A program made the position numbers and the translations under genes. A DNA stretch of 8,872 nt from DATFYI01 sp035315125 (GTDB taxonomy: Bacteria; Chloroflexota; Anaerolineae; Anaerolineales; Anaerolineaceae), in contig DATFYI010000168.1 of assembly GCA_035315125.1 (NCBI GenBank), positions 1 to 8,872 on the forward strand, written 5' to 3'. Positions 1 to 5,895 of the stretch are shown piece after piece. The notes beneath the pieces were generated by a model, which saw only the letters and a program-made list of their open reading frames with translations, was not told where the DNA came from and ran no database searches. Numbering within the stretch: the stretch's first letter is position 1; each line of letters begins with the position of its first letter.

Positions 1-2
1 TT

Positions 3-137
3 TTGGCCTGGAAGACGGCCGGTTGGTGGGGGCTGGACCGCTTCTTGTTACCTCTTATGGGGACACCCTGGAAGCCTGGCCGTGTTTTTTCAAAGGAAAC
101 AGTGGTAGATACAACCAGCCCGGTTCAAGCCTCTTGA
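3..137 (+). CDS. DoxX-like membrane protein, C-terminal fragment
   Basis: This is the last 44 codons of a gene that begins before the window. The reading frame starts at base 3 and ends at TGA 135-137. Its first half reads AGWWGLDRFLLPL followed by GTPWKPGRVF. That pattern, a Trp/Gly-rich last transmembrane helix followed by a GTPW-x-PG turn, resembles the C-terminus of DoxX/DoxD-type proteins as I remember them. These are four-helix membrane proteins linked to quinone or thiosulfate oxidation. The last 15 or so residues are polar and unremarkable. A hairpin terminator lies 33 bases downstream, which fits a gene end here. Base-2 frame is also open, to 148, but its protein looks like nothing I know and lacks the hydrophobic pattern. 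Too little is visible to fix the exact family or substrate. Confidence 0.55.
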   Translation: MAWKTAGWWGLDRFLLPLMGTPWKPGRVFSKETVVDTTSPVQAS

Positions 138-170
138 CGCATATATAAACTGATTATCGGAAACGATCTT

Positions 171-199
171 ATCAAGCAGCAGAATTTCTGCTGCTTGAT
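171..199 (+). terminator. Hairpin terminator after the DoxX-like gene
   Basis: A perfect 13-bp stem (171-183 pairing with 187-199) closes on a three-base ATT loop. The tail TGATTTCAAT is T-rich but not a clean T run, so termination may be partial. Position, 33 bases after the upstream stop codon and before the next gene, supports a terminator role. Confidence 0.6.
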
Positions 200-305
200 T
201 GATTTCAATACATTATTAACGATTGAATAGTAAAATGATATCCAATACGATCAATCACCATCTTTATCAATGTTGGAATAAGGCTTTTTGATACCAGATC
301 CAGCC

Positions 306-311
306 AGGAGG
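306..311 (+). promoter_or_regulatory. Shine-Dalgarno that fixes the CBS-ACT gene start
   Basis: AGGAGG sits nine bases before ATG 321. An in-frame TTG at 288 has no ribosome site and would add 11 residues not typical of the family, so 321 is taken as the start. Further upstream, TAAAAT at 231-236 is a possible -10 box, but I find no convincing -35 partner. Confidence 0.85.
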
Positions 312-320
312 GATGACACA

Positions 321-974
321 ATGTTAGTTGGAAGACGAATGACGCGCACGGTAATTACTATCAGTCCAGAAACAGACATGGAAGAGGCGCTCAATTTGAT
401 GCATCGTGAACATATTCGCAGGGTACCGGTGGTCGACAAACATGGCACCCTGGTCGGAATCATCACTGAAATGGAGCTATTGCAGGCCGCCCCATCCGAT
501 GCAACCACTTTGAGCAAATTCGAGATACGTGAATTGATGGACAAGGTAAAGATAGAAAGCCTGATGACAAAGGAAGTCATTACGGTCACCGAGGATACTC
601 CTCTTGAAGAAGCCGCCGGGATTATGATCGATAATAAGATCGGTGGTTTACCTGTTGTACAGGGGGAGAAGGTGGTTGGAATCATTACTGAAACCGACTT
701 GTTCAAAATCTTCCTGGAAATGTTGGGAGCACGCAAAGAGGGTATCCGGGTGTCAACCATCATCAAGGATGAACCGGGCAAGATTGCTGATATTACCAAG
801 GCCATCTTCAATGCTGGTGGAAATATAGTCTCGTTAGGAACTTTTATGGGACCTGATAGTGAAACTGCTGAAATGACCCTAAAGGTCGATGGGGTTAGCG
901 AAGTAGCCCTGCTTAAAGCTCTCGAACCATATGTCGAGCGTATTTTGGATATGCGTCATACCCATCTGGTTTAG
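321..974 (+). CDS. CBS-CBS-ACT domain protein, AcuB-like
   Basis: The product is 217 residues, close to Bacillus AcuB (about 214), and has the same order of domains. CBS motif 1 spans about residues 5-58 (RRVPVVD, then LVGIITEMEL). CBS motif 2 spans about 78-133 (GGLPVVQ, then VVGIITETDL). The ACT domain spans about 142-212, with the classic DEPGKIADITKAI turn-helix start. CBS pairs bind adenosine nucleotides and ACT domains often bind amino acids, so a cytoplasmic ligand-sensing regulatory protein is the likely role. No enzymatic domain is attached. AcuB was named from acetoin utilisation, but no acuA or acuC neighbour is present and the gene stands alone between two terminators, so an acetoin role is not supported. 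Family assignment is strong; the partner and ligand are unknown. Confidence 0.9.
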   Translation: MLVGRRMTRTVITISPETDMEEALNLMHREHIRRVPVVDKHGTLVGIITEMELLQAAPSDATTLSKFEIRELMDKVKIESLMTKEVITVTEDTPLEEAAGIMIDNKIGGLPVVQGEKVVGIITETDLFKIFLEMLGARKEGIRVSTIIKDEPGKIADITKAIFNAGGNIVSLGTFMGPDSETAEMTLKVDGVSEVALLKALEPYVERILDMRHTHLV

Positions 975-1006
975 GTTTCTGAGACTTTTTATAAAGCCTC
1001 GATTTG

Positions 1007-1042
1007 AACTTCCGGGAATTTCAAGAGCCCGGAAGTTTTTTT
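1007..1042 (+). terminator. Intrinsic terminator after the CBS-ACT gene
   Basis: A perfect 10-bp stem, AACTTCCGGG (1007-1016) with CCCGGAAGTT (1028-1037), encloses an 11-base loop and runs straight into seven T residues (1036-1042). It lies 32 bases after the CBS-ACT stop codon. Confidence 0.93.
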
Positions 1043-1190
1043 ATTGATATCCTAACTCGTTAGCAATGACATGAATACAGGTTAATATTTGTTAAGGAAG
1101 TCGTTAGAAAGAATTTATTGTAAAATTGGGACGAGACTTGTATTATTGAAAATAAAAACGATAACAATAGTCTTATAGAAGGACATAAAA

Positions 1191-1970
1191 ATGAAACGCT
1201 CAGCTCGATTACAGCGAGCGGTGCTCGCCCAGATTTTTATCAGTATGCTGCTTCTAACCGCTTGTGGTGTAAATCAAGTTGCTGGTCAGACCAGCACGAA
1301 TCTTGCGCCAAAGCCAGTTATTTCACCTTCACTAGCATTCCCCGCCACAGCAACTCAAACAGTCCAGGCGCCTGCCAATGCAGGTCAATCCACCCAGCAA
1401 ACTACGCCGGTCACATCGGTTCAACAGGGCAATACAGGCACCGTCAGTGTTACTCAGCTCAATCTACGTCTAGGACCGGGTTTGAATTATAACGTTTTGA
1501 AAACGCTGAACCAGGGCAGCACACTGACCCTCATCGGAAAAAGCATAGATGGGGAATGGTATGAAGTGCAGCTTCCAGACGGCTCCGCAGGCTGGGCGTT
1601 TAGCGCTTATATTACTACTTCAGCGAACGTGGTAACTTTACCTGTTGTACAAACCCCCATTGAAATCACTGCCACGGCGGCCCCACCGTCTGGGGAGGAT
1701 ATTCCATTGACGGGCGGCACCCTAGTGCCAACCACAGTTTCAACGTTTGCTCCAACCGCCGCAAACACAACTCCAATTGTCATGGTAATTGCCAACAATC
1801 AGGCCCAGGTCACTCTAGCCAGATTTCCGGCCAATAATGCCGTTATAGCCACGCTTGGAGCGCTTGGCACAGACGAATCTGTCAAAATTGCCGGATCTGT
1901 TACGGATGGCAATGGTTCAGCCAGCTTTAGTTTCTCGATGCCTTTTTATGGCCGGATGGCACCGCGCTGA
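1191..1970 (+). CDS. SH3-domain lipoprotein with a damaged C-terminus
   Basis: The 259-residue product has a basic N-terminus, a hydrophobic helix and the lipobox LLTAC with Cys25, so it should be an exported lipid-anchored protein. A Thr/Ser/Pro/Gln-rich linker (about 30-80) leads to a bacterial SH3 domain (about 83-143) with NLRLGPGLNYNVL and WYEVQLPDGSAGWAFSAYI. Such domains commonly bind cell-wall or surface polymers. A second Thr-rich linker (about 150-195) leads to a beta-sandwich-like segment (about 196-250). ATG 1191 is supported by AAGGA at 1179-1183, seven bases upstream. The last nine residues after FSFSMP look foreign. The expected continuation is present downstream in another frame, so the gene has probably lost about 35 native residues. 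The core domains are intact and it may still function. Confidence 0.85.
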   Translation: MKRSARLQRAVLAQIFISMLLLTACGVNQVAGQTSTNLAPKPVISPSLAFPATATQTVQAPANAGQSTQQTTPVTSVQQGNTGTVSVTQLNLRLGPGLNYNVLKTLNQGSTLTLIGKSIDGEWYEVQLPDGSAGWAFSAYITTSANVVTLPVVQTPIEITATAAPPSGEDIPLTGGTLVPTTVSTFAPTAANTTPIVMVIANNQAQVTLARFPANNAVIATLGALGTDESVKIAGSVTDGNGSASFSFSMPFYGRMAPR

Positions 1971-2056
1971 CGTAGCAAAGACTGTATTTGACTGTTAGTA
2001 CAACCGATGGTAGTTTTTCGAGAACACTCAATTTTCCATTTTACAGCGGCAGGTGA
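1955..2056 (+). pseudogene. Out-of-frame remnant of the SH3 lipoprotein C-terminus
   Basis: Read in the frame starting at 1955, this stretch gives DGTALT, then TAG (1973-1975), then QRLYLTVSTTDGSFSRTLNF and PFYSGR, ending at TGA 2054-2056. Just before it, the same frame reads LWP (1946-1954). It continues the beta-strand pattern of the annotated protein (SVTDGNGSASFSFSMP). Adding one T to the five-T run at 1943-1947 would join the frames as MPFLWPDGTALT. The TAG is one base away from CAG (Gln). Two separate lesions are therefore needed to explain it: a single-base deletion in a homopolymer and a nonsense change. The first could be a sequencing error; the second is less likely to be. Confidence 0.7.
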
Positions 2057-2072
2057 CAGCCGCACAGCCGGG

Positions 2073-2099
2073 TCTCAAGCAGATTATTCAAGCTTGAGA
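2073..2099. terminator. Hairpin between convergent genes
   Basis: TCTCAAGC (2073-2080) pairs perfectly with GCTTGAGA (2092-2099) around an 11-base loop. It lies where the lipoprotein gene and the CGNR gene converge, and overlaps the last codons of the latter. Neither side has a T run, so a shared terminator role is only possible. Confidence 0.3.
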
Positions 2100-2716
2100 T
2101 CCTGTATCTTTTCGTAATGCCGCTGTGACTTGGCCCGGTTGCCACAGCCCTTCATGGTACACCAGCGGCGGCTGTGATTACGGCTGGTGTCGAAGAATAG
2201 CCAGCCGCAGCCGTGCTCATCGGCGCACTTGCCGACCTGTGCCAGGTTTTCAGATGCAAGCAGCCGGGCAGCCGAGAGAGCAGCCCACCAGAGCATTGGG
2301 TCCAGGCTGGCTTCGTCACCTGACCAGTTCCAGGAGAAGCCTTTTTCTGAGGAATTTAGTTTTAAATGGGACATTCCAACTGAAACCCAACTATTTAATA
2401 ACTCAAGATCGGCAAGTTGGGCCGCTTTGTTGCTGATACTGGCTGAAAGAATTGCATAAATGGCTTCGCGCAGTTCGATGGCCCGTTCCAGGACGGCCTG
2501 AGCCTGATCGGGGTGTAAGGTTGCCTGCTGGCGAAGTAAATCGGCCTCATGGTTTGAAATAAGCCCCTTTTCGAGGCTCCAGTTGATCAGGTCTGCATAA
2601 GTTTTAAGATGCTCTACGGGTTTACTGCTGGCATGTTCATCAACCGTGTTTGCAAAATCGAGGCATAGCCAGCCATCATTTAGATTTAAGGATTCTTCTC
2701 TAATCGTATTGTTCAT
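2084..2716 (-). CDS. CGNR zinc-finger (ABATE domain) transcription regulator
   Basis: The 210-residue product starts with the ABATE-type ligand or stress-sensing domain (LCLDFANTVDEH near residue 20, then a helical middle containing LREAIYAIL). It ends with a CGNR zinc finger at about 162-201. The four Cys ligands are visible at about 164, 170, 186 and 191, with spacing C-x5-C-x15-C-x4-C and the motif SRRWCTMKGCGNRAK. The basic tail after it suits DNA binding. ATG at 2716 is preferred, with GTGGA about eight bases upstream; an in-frame TTG six bases earlier is the alternative. The gene is divergent from a small-protein gene, and the 149-base spacer holds repeated TAACC half-sites. Control of itself and of that neighbour is inferred. 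Family is confident; the ligand and regulon are unknown. Confidence 0.9.
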   Translation of the reverse strand: MNNTIREESLNLNDGWLCLDFANTVDEHASSKPVEHLKTYADLINWSLEKGLISNHEADLLRQQATLHPDQAQAVLERAIELREAIYAILSASISNKAAQLADLELLNSWVSVGMSHLKLNSSEKGFSWNWSGDEASLDPMLWWAALSAARLLASENLAQVGKCADEHGCGWLFFDTSRNHSRRWCTMKGCGNRAKSQRHYEKIQDLKLE

Positions 2717-2732
2717 AATCAATTTCCACTTC

Positions 2733-2784
2733 TAACCATCATAACCATATTGACGGGTTATAAAATCCGTGCTATTATATAACC
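2733..2784. promoter_or_regulatory. Cluster of TAACC half-sites, candidate operator
   Basis: TAACCAT occurs at 2733-2739 and 2742-2748, in the same direction nine bases apart. GGTTATA at 2756-2762 and TATAACC at 2778-2784 form a seven-base inverted repeat centred on 2770. A further TAACCAT lies at 2861-2867 over the start of the small-protein gene. The inverted-repeat arms lie directly after the -35 and the -10 of the plus-strand promoter, a typical repressor arrangement. The adjacent CGNR regulator is the natural candidate to bind here; that link is inferred. Confidence 0.5.
2750..2778 (+). promoter_or_regulatory. Sigma-70-type promoter for the 88-residue protein gene
   Basis: TTGACG (2750-2755) and TATTAT (2773-2778) are separated by exactly 17 bases. 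Transcription would start near 2785 and leave a leader of about 80 bases before ATG 2866. On the minus strand, TATAAT is also present over 2774-2779 but without a clear -35. Confidence 0.65.
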
Positions 2785-2865
2785 AGTAAAATGATTATAG
2801 CAGGTTGTGAATAATAATGCAAGGAACGTTTTCATTCAGAGGCTATTAATGGCCAGGAGGTAACC

Positions 2866-3132
2866 ATGCTTCAAAACCATTGGGAGATTGTTCGTAATCT
2901 TCAAGAAATCCATCAACAGGATTTGATGCGCGAGGCTCAACAGATGCGCCTGTACAAGCAGATGGTCAGTGCTAAATCACCAACCAATCCCCTCTCCTGG
3001 CGCTTTTTTAGTTGGTTGGGTCGTCAGATGGTCAGCCTGGGCAGCCAAATGCAGAAGCATTATCCTGATCAGTCGGAGTTATCTTCTGATTTGCAGACCA
3101 ATCTCTCAATGGAGGAACCTTATGGATATTAA
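2866..3132 (+). CDS. Small amphipathic protein of unknown function
   Basis: The gene encodes 88 residues. AGGAGG at 2855-2860, five bases before ATG, and an upstream promoter argue strongly that it is real. There is no signal peptide and no long hydrophobic helix. Residues 5-35 are rich in Gln, Glu and Met and predicted helical (NLQEIHQQDLMREAQQM). After a Pro/Ser break (38-43) comes a second amphipathic, basic helix at about 44-66 (WRFFSWLGRQMVSLGSQMQK), whose Trp/Phe face could lie on a membrane or pack in a dimer. The tail is acidic and polar. I do not recognise a named family. Divergence from the CGNR regulator through a shared control region suggests it belongs to that regulator's response, but its job cannot be read from sequence. 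Confidence 0.8.
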   Translation: MLQNHWEIVRNLQEIHQQDLMREAQQMRLYKQMVSAKSPTNPLSWRFFSWLGRQMVSLGSQMQKHYPDQSELSSDLQTNLSMEEPYGY

Positions 3133-3470
3133 TCCGGCCATGCTCTGAAAGCAGGTGGCAGGCAGGAAATCGTCAGGCGGCCGCTTCTGTATGTTCGGTG
3201 CCCAGCACTTGAAAAATAGCCCATCAAGTGCGTCCAGGTAGCCAGGCCTGTGCATAGCATCGCAAACTCCATTCTTTTGTTATCGGGGATAACCCATGGA
3301 TGTAATGCCACATTAAAAAGGTATTATATTAAACCCATCGTTATCATGTTATTAGTAATTTTTAAAGAAATCGATATGTAGAAATGCTATATTATAAAAG
3401 GATAATTTTTGGGTTCTTGCAGCGACTGTTGTGCTGCCCCGATTGATAAGGGTATTTAAGGATTTTGGAG
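3133..3470. other. Non-coding spacer with a GC-rich block and a hairpin
   Basis: No supported gene lies in these 338 bases. The left part (about 3140-3300) is clearly GC-richer than the AT-rich right part. It contains a perfect eight-bp hairpin, GCACTTGA (3205-3212) with TCAAGTGC (3224-3231), loop AAAATAGCCCA. There is no T run after it, so it is not an obvious terminator. Short open frames on the minus strand lack a ribosome site and a start. It could be a structured RNA, a degraded gene piece or an intergenic repeat. The right part holds the promoter of the next gene. Confidence 0.5.
3385..3393 (+). promoter_or_regulatory. Extended -10 promoter for the glycosidase-family gene
   Basis: TGCTATATT is an extended -10 element (TGn followed by TATATT at 3388-3393). 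No good -35 is seen, which is usual for this class. Transcription would start near 3400, about 70 bases before ATG 3471. Confidence 0.45.
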
Positions 3471-4724
3471 ATGAAGAGCAAGGGCTTTTTTCGACTATCA
3501 AGAGTATTAAAATGGATGGGCATACTGGCAGGTGTTCTCATTGTAGTTGCAGTTGGCTTCGGCGTTATGTTGCAGATATTCCCATCAACCGGCGCATATG
3601 GCGCTGAAACCTTACGCCAGATCATAGGCGAGCAGCCTGTGGCGCTGATGGAGACAGCTGTTTTTAATTTGCAAGATGCGATTAAGAAAACTGAAGTCAA
3701 CCTGGGTCTGGCTAAGCCAACCGATCCCTGGCAAACAGGCTCAGAGGGCATGGTTAAGATCTCGACCGGTATCGCAAACCAACCAACTTTGAAAACTAAA
3801 ACTGGCACAAACGCAGAGACGGGCATTCCCGAAACCTCAGGTCCCACTGTAAGCCAGATTCAAGCAACCCCGTCAGTCATTTGGACGCCGCCGGCTATTA
3901 CTCCATTGGGCACATTACCAGGGGTTGGTACATGGACGCCCTATATGACCGATTCGACCGGTGGGGTTTTAGCATACCGCACATTTTTGCAGCCTGATCC
4001 GACCCGCTCCTACGCAACCACCGCCGTTGTGGCATTTAATCTCAAGGATGTCCAGCTTCATTATCGCGTCGGGTTTGGTGAGCCCTATTTGCCTGGCACC
4101 TATAAATTCTCCGACGGAAAAATTCCAGCTAACGATCTTGCGCCAAATGTTTTATTGGCGGCATTTAATGGCGGGTTTAAATTCCAGCACGGGGCGTTCG
4201 GCTCAATGCAAGATGGTATGGTTTCTGTCCCGCCCCGAAATGGCTTTGGAACGGTCGCTTTTTACCAGGACGGTCACATTCAAATTGGAGAATGGGGTAC
4301 CGATCTAAGCCAGACTCCGGATATGGTGGCTTTCCGTCAAAACGGACCGCTGATCATCCAGAATGGTGCGATCACCTCGCAGGTGAATATTCCAAATTAC
4401 TGGGGCTATACGGTTACTGGCGCAACAGTAACCTGGCGTTCGGGGATTGCCATTGATCAAACCGGCAGTACGCTTTACTATTTTGCCGGGCCATATCTAT
4501 CGATCAATACCCTGGCTCAGGCGATGATTGCGGCGCATGCCTGGGATGCTATCCAACTGGATATCAACAATTTCTGGGTTAATTTTGAATCTTTTACAGC
4601 CACGAATGGGAAGCTGGTTCCCGAGCCACTTTTTCCACAAGGCATGAACGCCAATACCGGTCGTTTTCTGGGGCCGTATGTGCGTGATTTCTTCTACGTG
4701 ACCCTGCAAACGCCGCGAGGCTGA
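3471..4724 (+). CDS. Membrane-anchored phosphodiester glycosidase family protein
   Basis: The product is 417 residues. A short basic N-terminus precedes one transmembrane helix (about 14-36), followed by a Thr/Pro-rich linker (about 85-150), so the main domain should lie outside the cell. The C-terminal domain (about 155-417) fits the NAGPA family, related to the human mannose-6-phosphate uncovering enzyme. It has FNGGFK at about 232-237, RQNGPLI at about 289-295, RSGIAID at about 323-329 and QLDINNFW at about 362-369. In classical members the last motif reads LDGGGS; here it is LDINNFW, which I recall from an actinobacterial/Chloroflexota subgroup. The substrate is unknown; cell-wall or exopolymer phosphodiesters are plausible. 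ATG 3471 has AAGGA eight bases upstream; a TTG at 3465 is too close to that site. It converges with the esterase gene without a spacer. Confidence 0.8.
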   Translation: MKSKGFFRLSRVLKWMGILAGVLIVVAVGFGVMLQIFPSTGAYGAETLRQIIGEQPVALMETAVFNLQDAIKKTEVNLGLAKPTDPWQTGSEGMVKISTGIANQPTLKTKTGTNAETGIPETSGPTVSQIQATPSVIWTPPAITPLGTLPGVGTWTPYMTDSTGGVLAYRTFLQPDPTRSYATTAVVAFNLKDVQLHYRVGFGEPYLPGTYKFSDGKIPANDLAPNVLLAAFNGGFKFQHGAFGSMQDGMVSVPPRNGFGTVAFYQDGHIQIGEWGTDLSQTPDMVAFRQNGPLIIQNGAITSQVNIPNYWGYTVTGATVTWRSGIAIDQTGSTLYYFAGPYLSINTLAQAMIAAHAWDAIQLDINNFWVNFESFTATNGKLVPEPLFPQGMNANTGRFLGPYVRDFFYVTLQTPRG

Positions 4725-5732
4725 TCAATTCCCTGCTCTGGCCGAATTGTCGTAAGCCTGCCAGGCCAGGGCATACCAGCGCAAGTAATCGGCTACATGG
4801 GCACTCCAGTAGTCCTCATTATGGTATCCCTCAAACACATGCCAAGCGTGAGGAACATTATATTTAGAGAATAGTGCTTCCATTTGGGTGGCATTTTGAA
4901 GAGATATATCGGAGCTGCCGATATCCATATACAGTCGCGGTAACTGGCCCGGTGGTATAACTTTCAGCCAGTCAGGCACCAGGTAATAATCACCGTCAAA
5001 GGGTGATATGCTGTGGGATCCAATTGCGCCGAAAATTTGCCAATTGATAAATCCTAACCTCAAAGCCCAGCCCGAGCCGCGTGACAGCCCTCCGATGGCC
5101 CTACAAATGCTGTCAGTGCAGGAAGCGTAATTTTGGTCGATCCAGGGCACCAGGTCTTTGACCAGAGCATTTCCGAAACCTGTATCATCCACATCAGCTG
5201 CTGTATTGACTTCATCCGGCATAACAATCAGGAAGGGTGGTTCTTCACCGGAGCTGATCAACTGGTCGGCTGTAGTTGTGGCACCGATTCTGACCCACTG
5301 GGTATCATCCTCGTTCATGCCGTGTAAAAAATAGAGGACTGGATAGCGAATGGCCGGAGTGGTGGTGTAACAAGGCGGTAGATATACCAGAAAGGCCAGT
5401 GGATTGGGCAGTAGCTCAGTGTTGATTTGGTGCGGTTCGATTCTTCCCTGGGTTTCGCTGCATTTTGGAGGTGTGGCTGTCAGAGTAGGAGTGGGGGAAT
5501 GATACGGGGTAGGCGTCAGGGTTTGGGTAGGTTTTTCGGTTGGAGTATTAGGGATGATTGGACTGGACTGGATGGCGTCATTTGGCTGGTTGGCTGGTTG
5601 CAGTCCGGGGTTGATTTCAAGGATAGAGAGGACGGCCGGCTGACAGCCGGTCAAAAACAGCAGTAGGGCGACCTGCAGGGTGATGCAGGAATAATATATA
5701 CTTTGCCGCCAGCGAAGAAAGGATTTACTCAA
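4725..5732 (-). CDS. Secreted lipoprotein esterase, esterase D/PF00756-like
   Basis: The product is 335 residues. The N-terminal hydrophobic segment ends in the lipobox LFLTGC with Cys30, so it is probably a lipid-anchored exported protein. A Thr/Pro-rich linker (about 60-90) precedes an alpha/beta-hydrolase domain (about 100-335). Visible landmarks are YPVLYFLHG (about 130-138), the nucleophile elbow GGLSRGS with Ser217, a probable acid in DIGSSD (about 270-275) and a probable catalytic His304 in GYHNEDYW. This is the layout of the esterase D / feruloyl-esterase-like family. The usual Gly-x-Ser-x-Gly-Gly is Gly-x-Ser-x-Gly-Ser here. Extra Cys residues (91, 121, 205, 210) could form disulfides outside the cell. 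The start is TTG 5732, with AGGTGA three bases upstream; no ATG fits. Substrate is unknown. Confidence 0.82.
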   Translation of the reverse strand: MSKSFLRWRQSIYYSCITLQVALLLFLTGCQPAVLSILEINPGLQPANQPNDAIQSSPIIPNTPTEKPTQTLTPTPYHSPTPTLTATPPKCSETQGRIEPHQINTELLPNPLAFLVYLPPCYTTTPAIRYPVLYFLHGMNEDDTQWVRIGATTTADQLISSGEEPPFLIVMPDEVNTAADVDDTGFGNALVKDLVPWIDQNYASCTDSICRAIGGLSRGSGWALRLGFINWQIFGAIGSHSISPFDGDYYLVPDWLKVIPPGQLPRLYMDIGSSDISLQNATQMEALFSKYNVPHAWHVFEGYHNEDYWSAHVADYLRWYALAWQAYDNSARAGN

Positions 5733-5762
5733 TTTTCACCTGTAAGAGGGTTATCGATTGAA

Positions 5763-5782
5763 CAATTAAATATAAATAATTG
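5763..5782. promoter_or_regulatory. AT-rich inverted repeat in the esterase leader
   Basis: CAATTA (5763-5768) and TAATTG (5777-5782) form a six-bp inverted repeat with an eight-base AT-only centre. It lies downstream of the predicted esterase transcription start and upstream of its ribosome site. It may be an operator or chance in AT-rich DNA. Confidence 0.3.
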
Positions 5783-5807
5783 GGATGATCGCCTGCTTGA
5801 TAAGTTA

Positions 5808-5836
5808 ATTTTATAGGAGGATTTCGATCAGGTCAA
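5808..5836 (-). promoter_or_regulatory. Sigma-70-type promoter for the esterase gene
   Basis: On the minus strand TTGACC (5836-5831) and TAAAAT (5813-5808) are separated by exactly 17 bases. Transcription would start near 5801, giving a leader of about 70 bases. TCAGGTC occurs at 5828-5834, over the -35, and again at 5858-5864, exactly 30 bases apart; this could be an activator site pair. The esterase is therefore probably not dependent on read-through from the HEAT gene. Confidence 0.6.
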
Positions 5837-5895
5837 ATTTTATGAATGAAGGATTATTCAGGTCGTATTATACCGCTAATCATCACTGCTTATTT

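Noticed and set aside
2..148. A second open frame at the left edge
   Set aside because: Its protein has no hydrophobic helix or known motif, while the frame starting at base 3 reads as a DoxX-like C-terminus.
251..811. A long minus-strand open frame of 186 codons
   Set aside because: It lies opposite the CBS-ACT gene, whose domain motifs are unmistakable; the antisense protein has no recognisable pattern and no ribosome site.
1968..1975. Programmed frameshifting in the SH3 lipoprotein gene
   Set aside because: The downstream frame meets a TAG after six codons past the shift region, so frameshifting alone would not produce the longer protein.
2817..2849. A ten-codon upstream frame (ATG...TAA) in the small-protein leader, followed by an overlapping four-codon one
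   Set aside because: The ribosome site is weak and the peptide uninformative; such short frames are common by chance.
3129..3311. A 60-codon minus-strand frame and a second overlapping frame in the spacer
   Set aside because: Neither has a convincing start, ribosome site or recognised family; kept only as part of the island finding.
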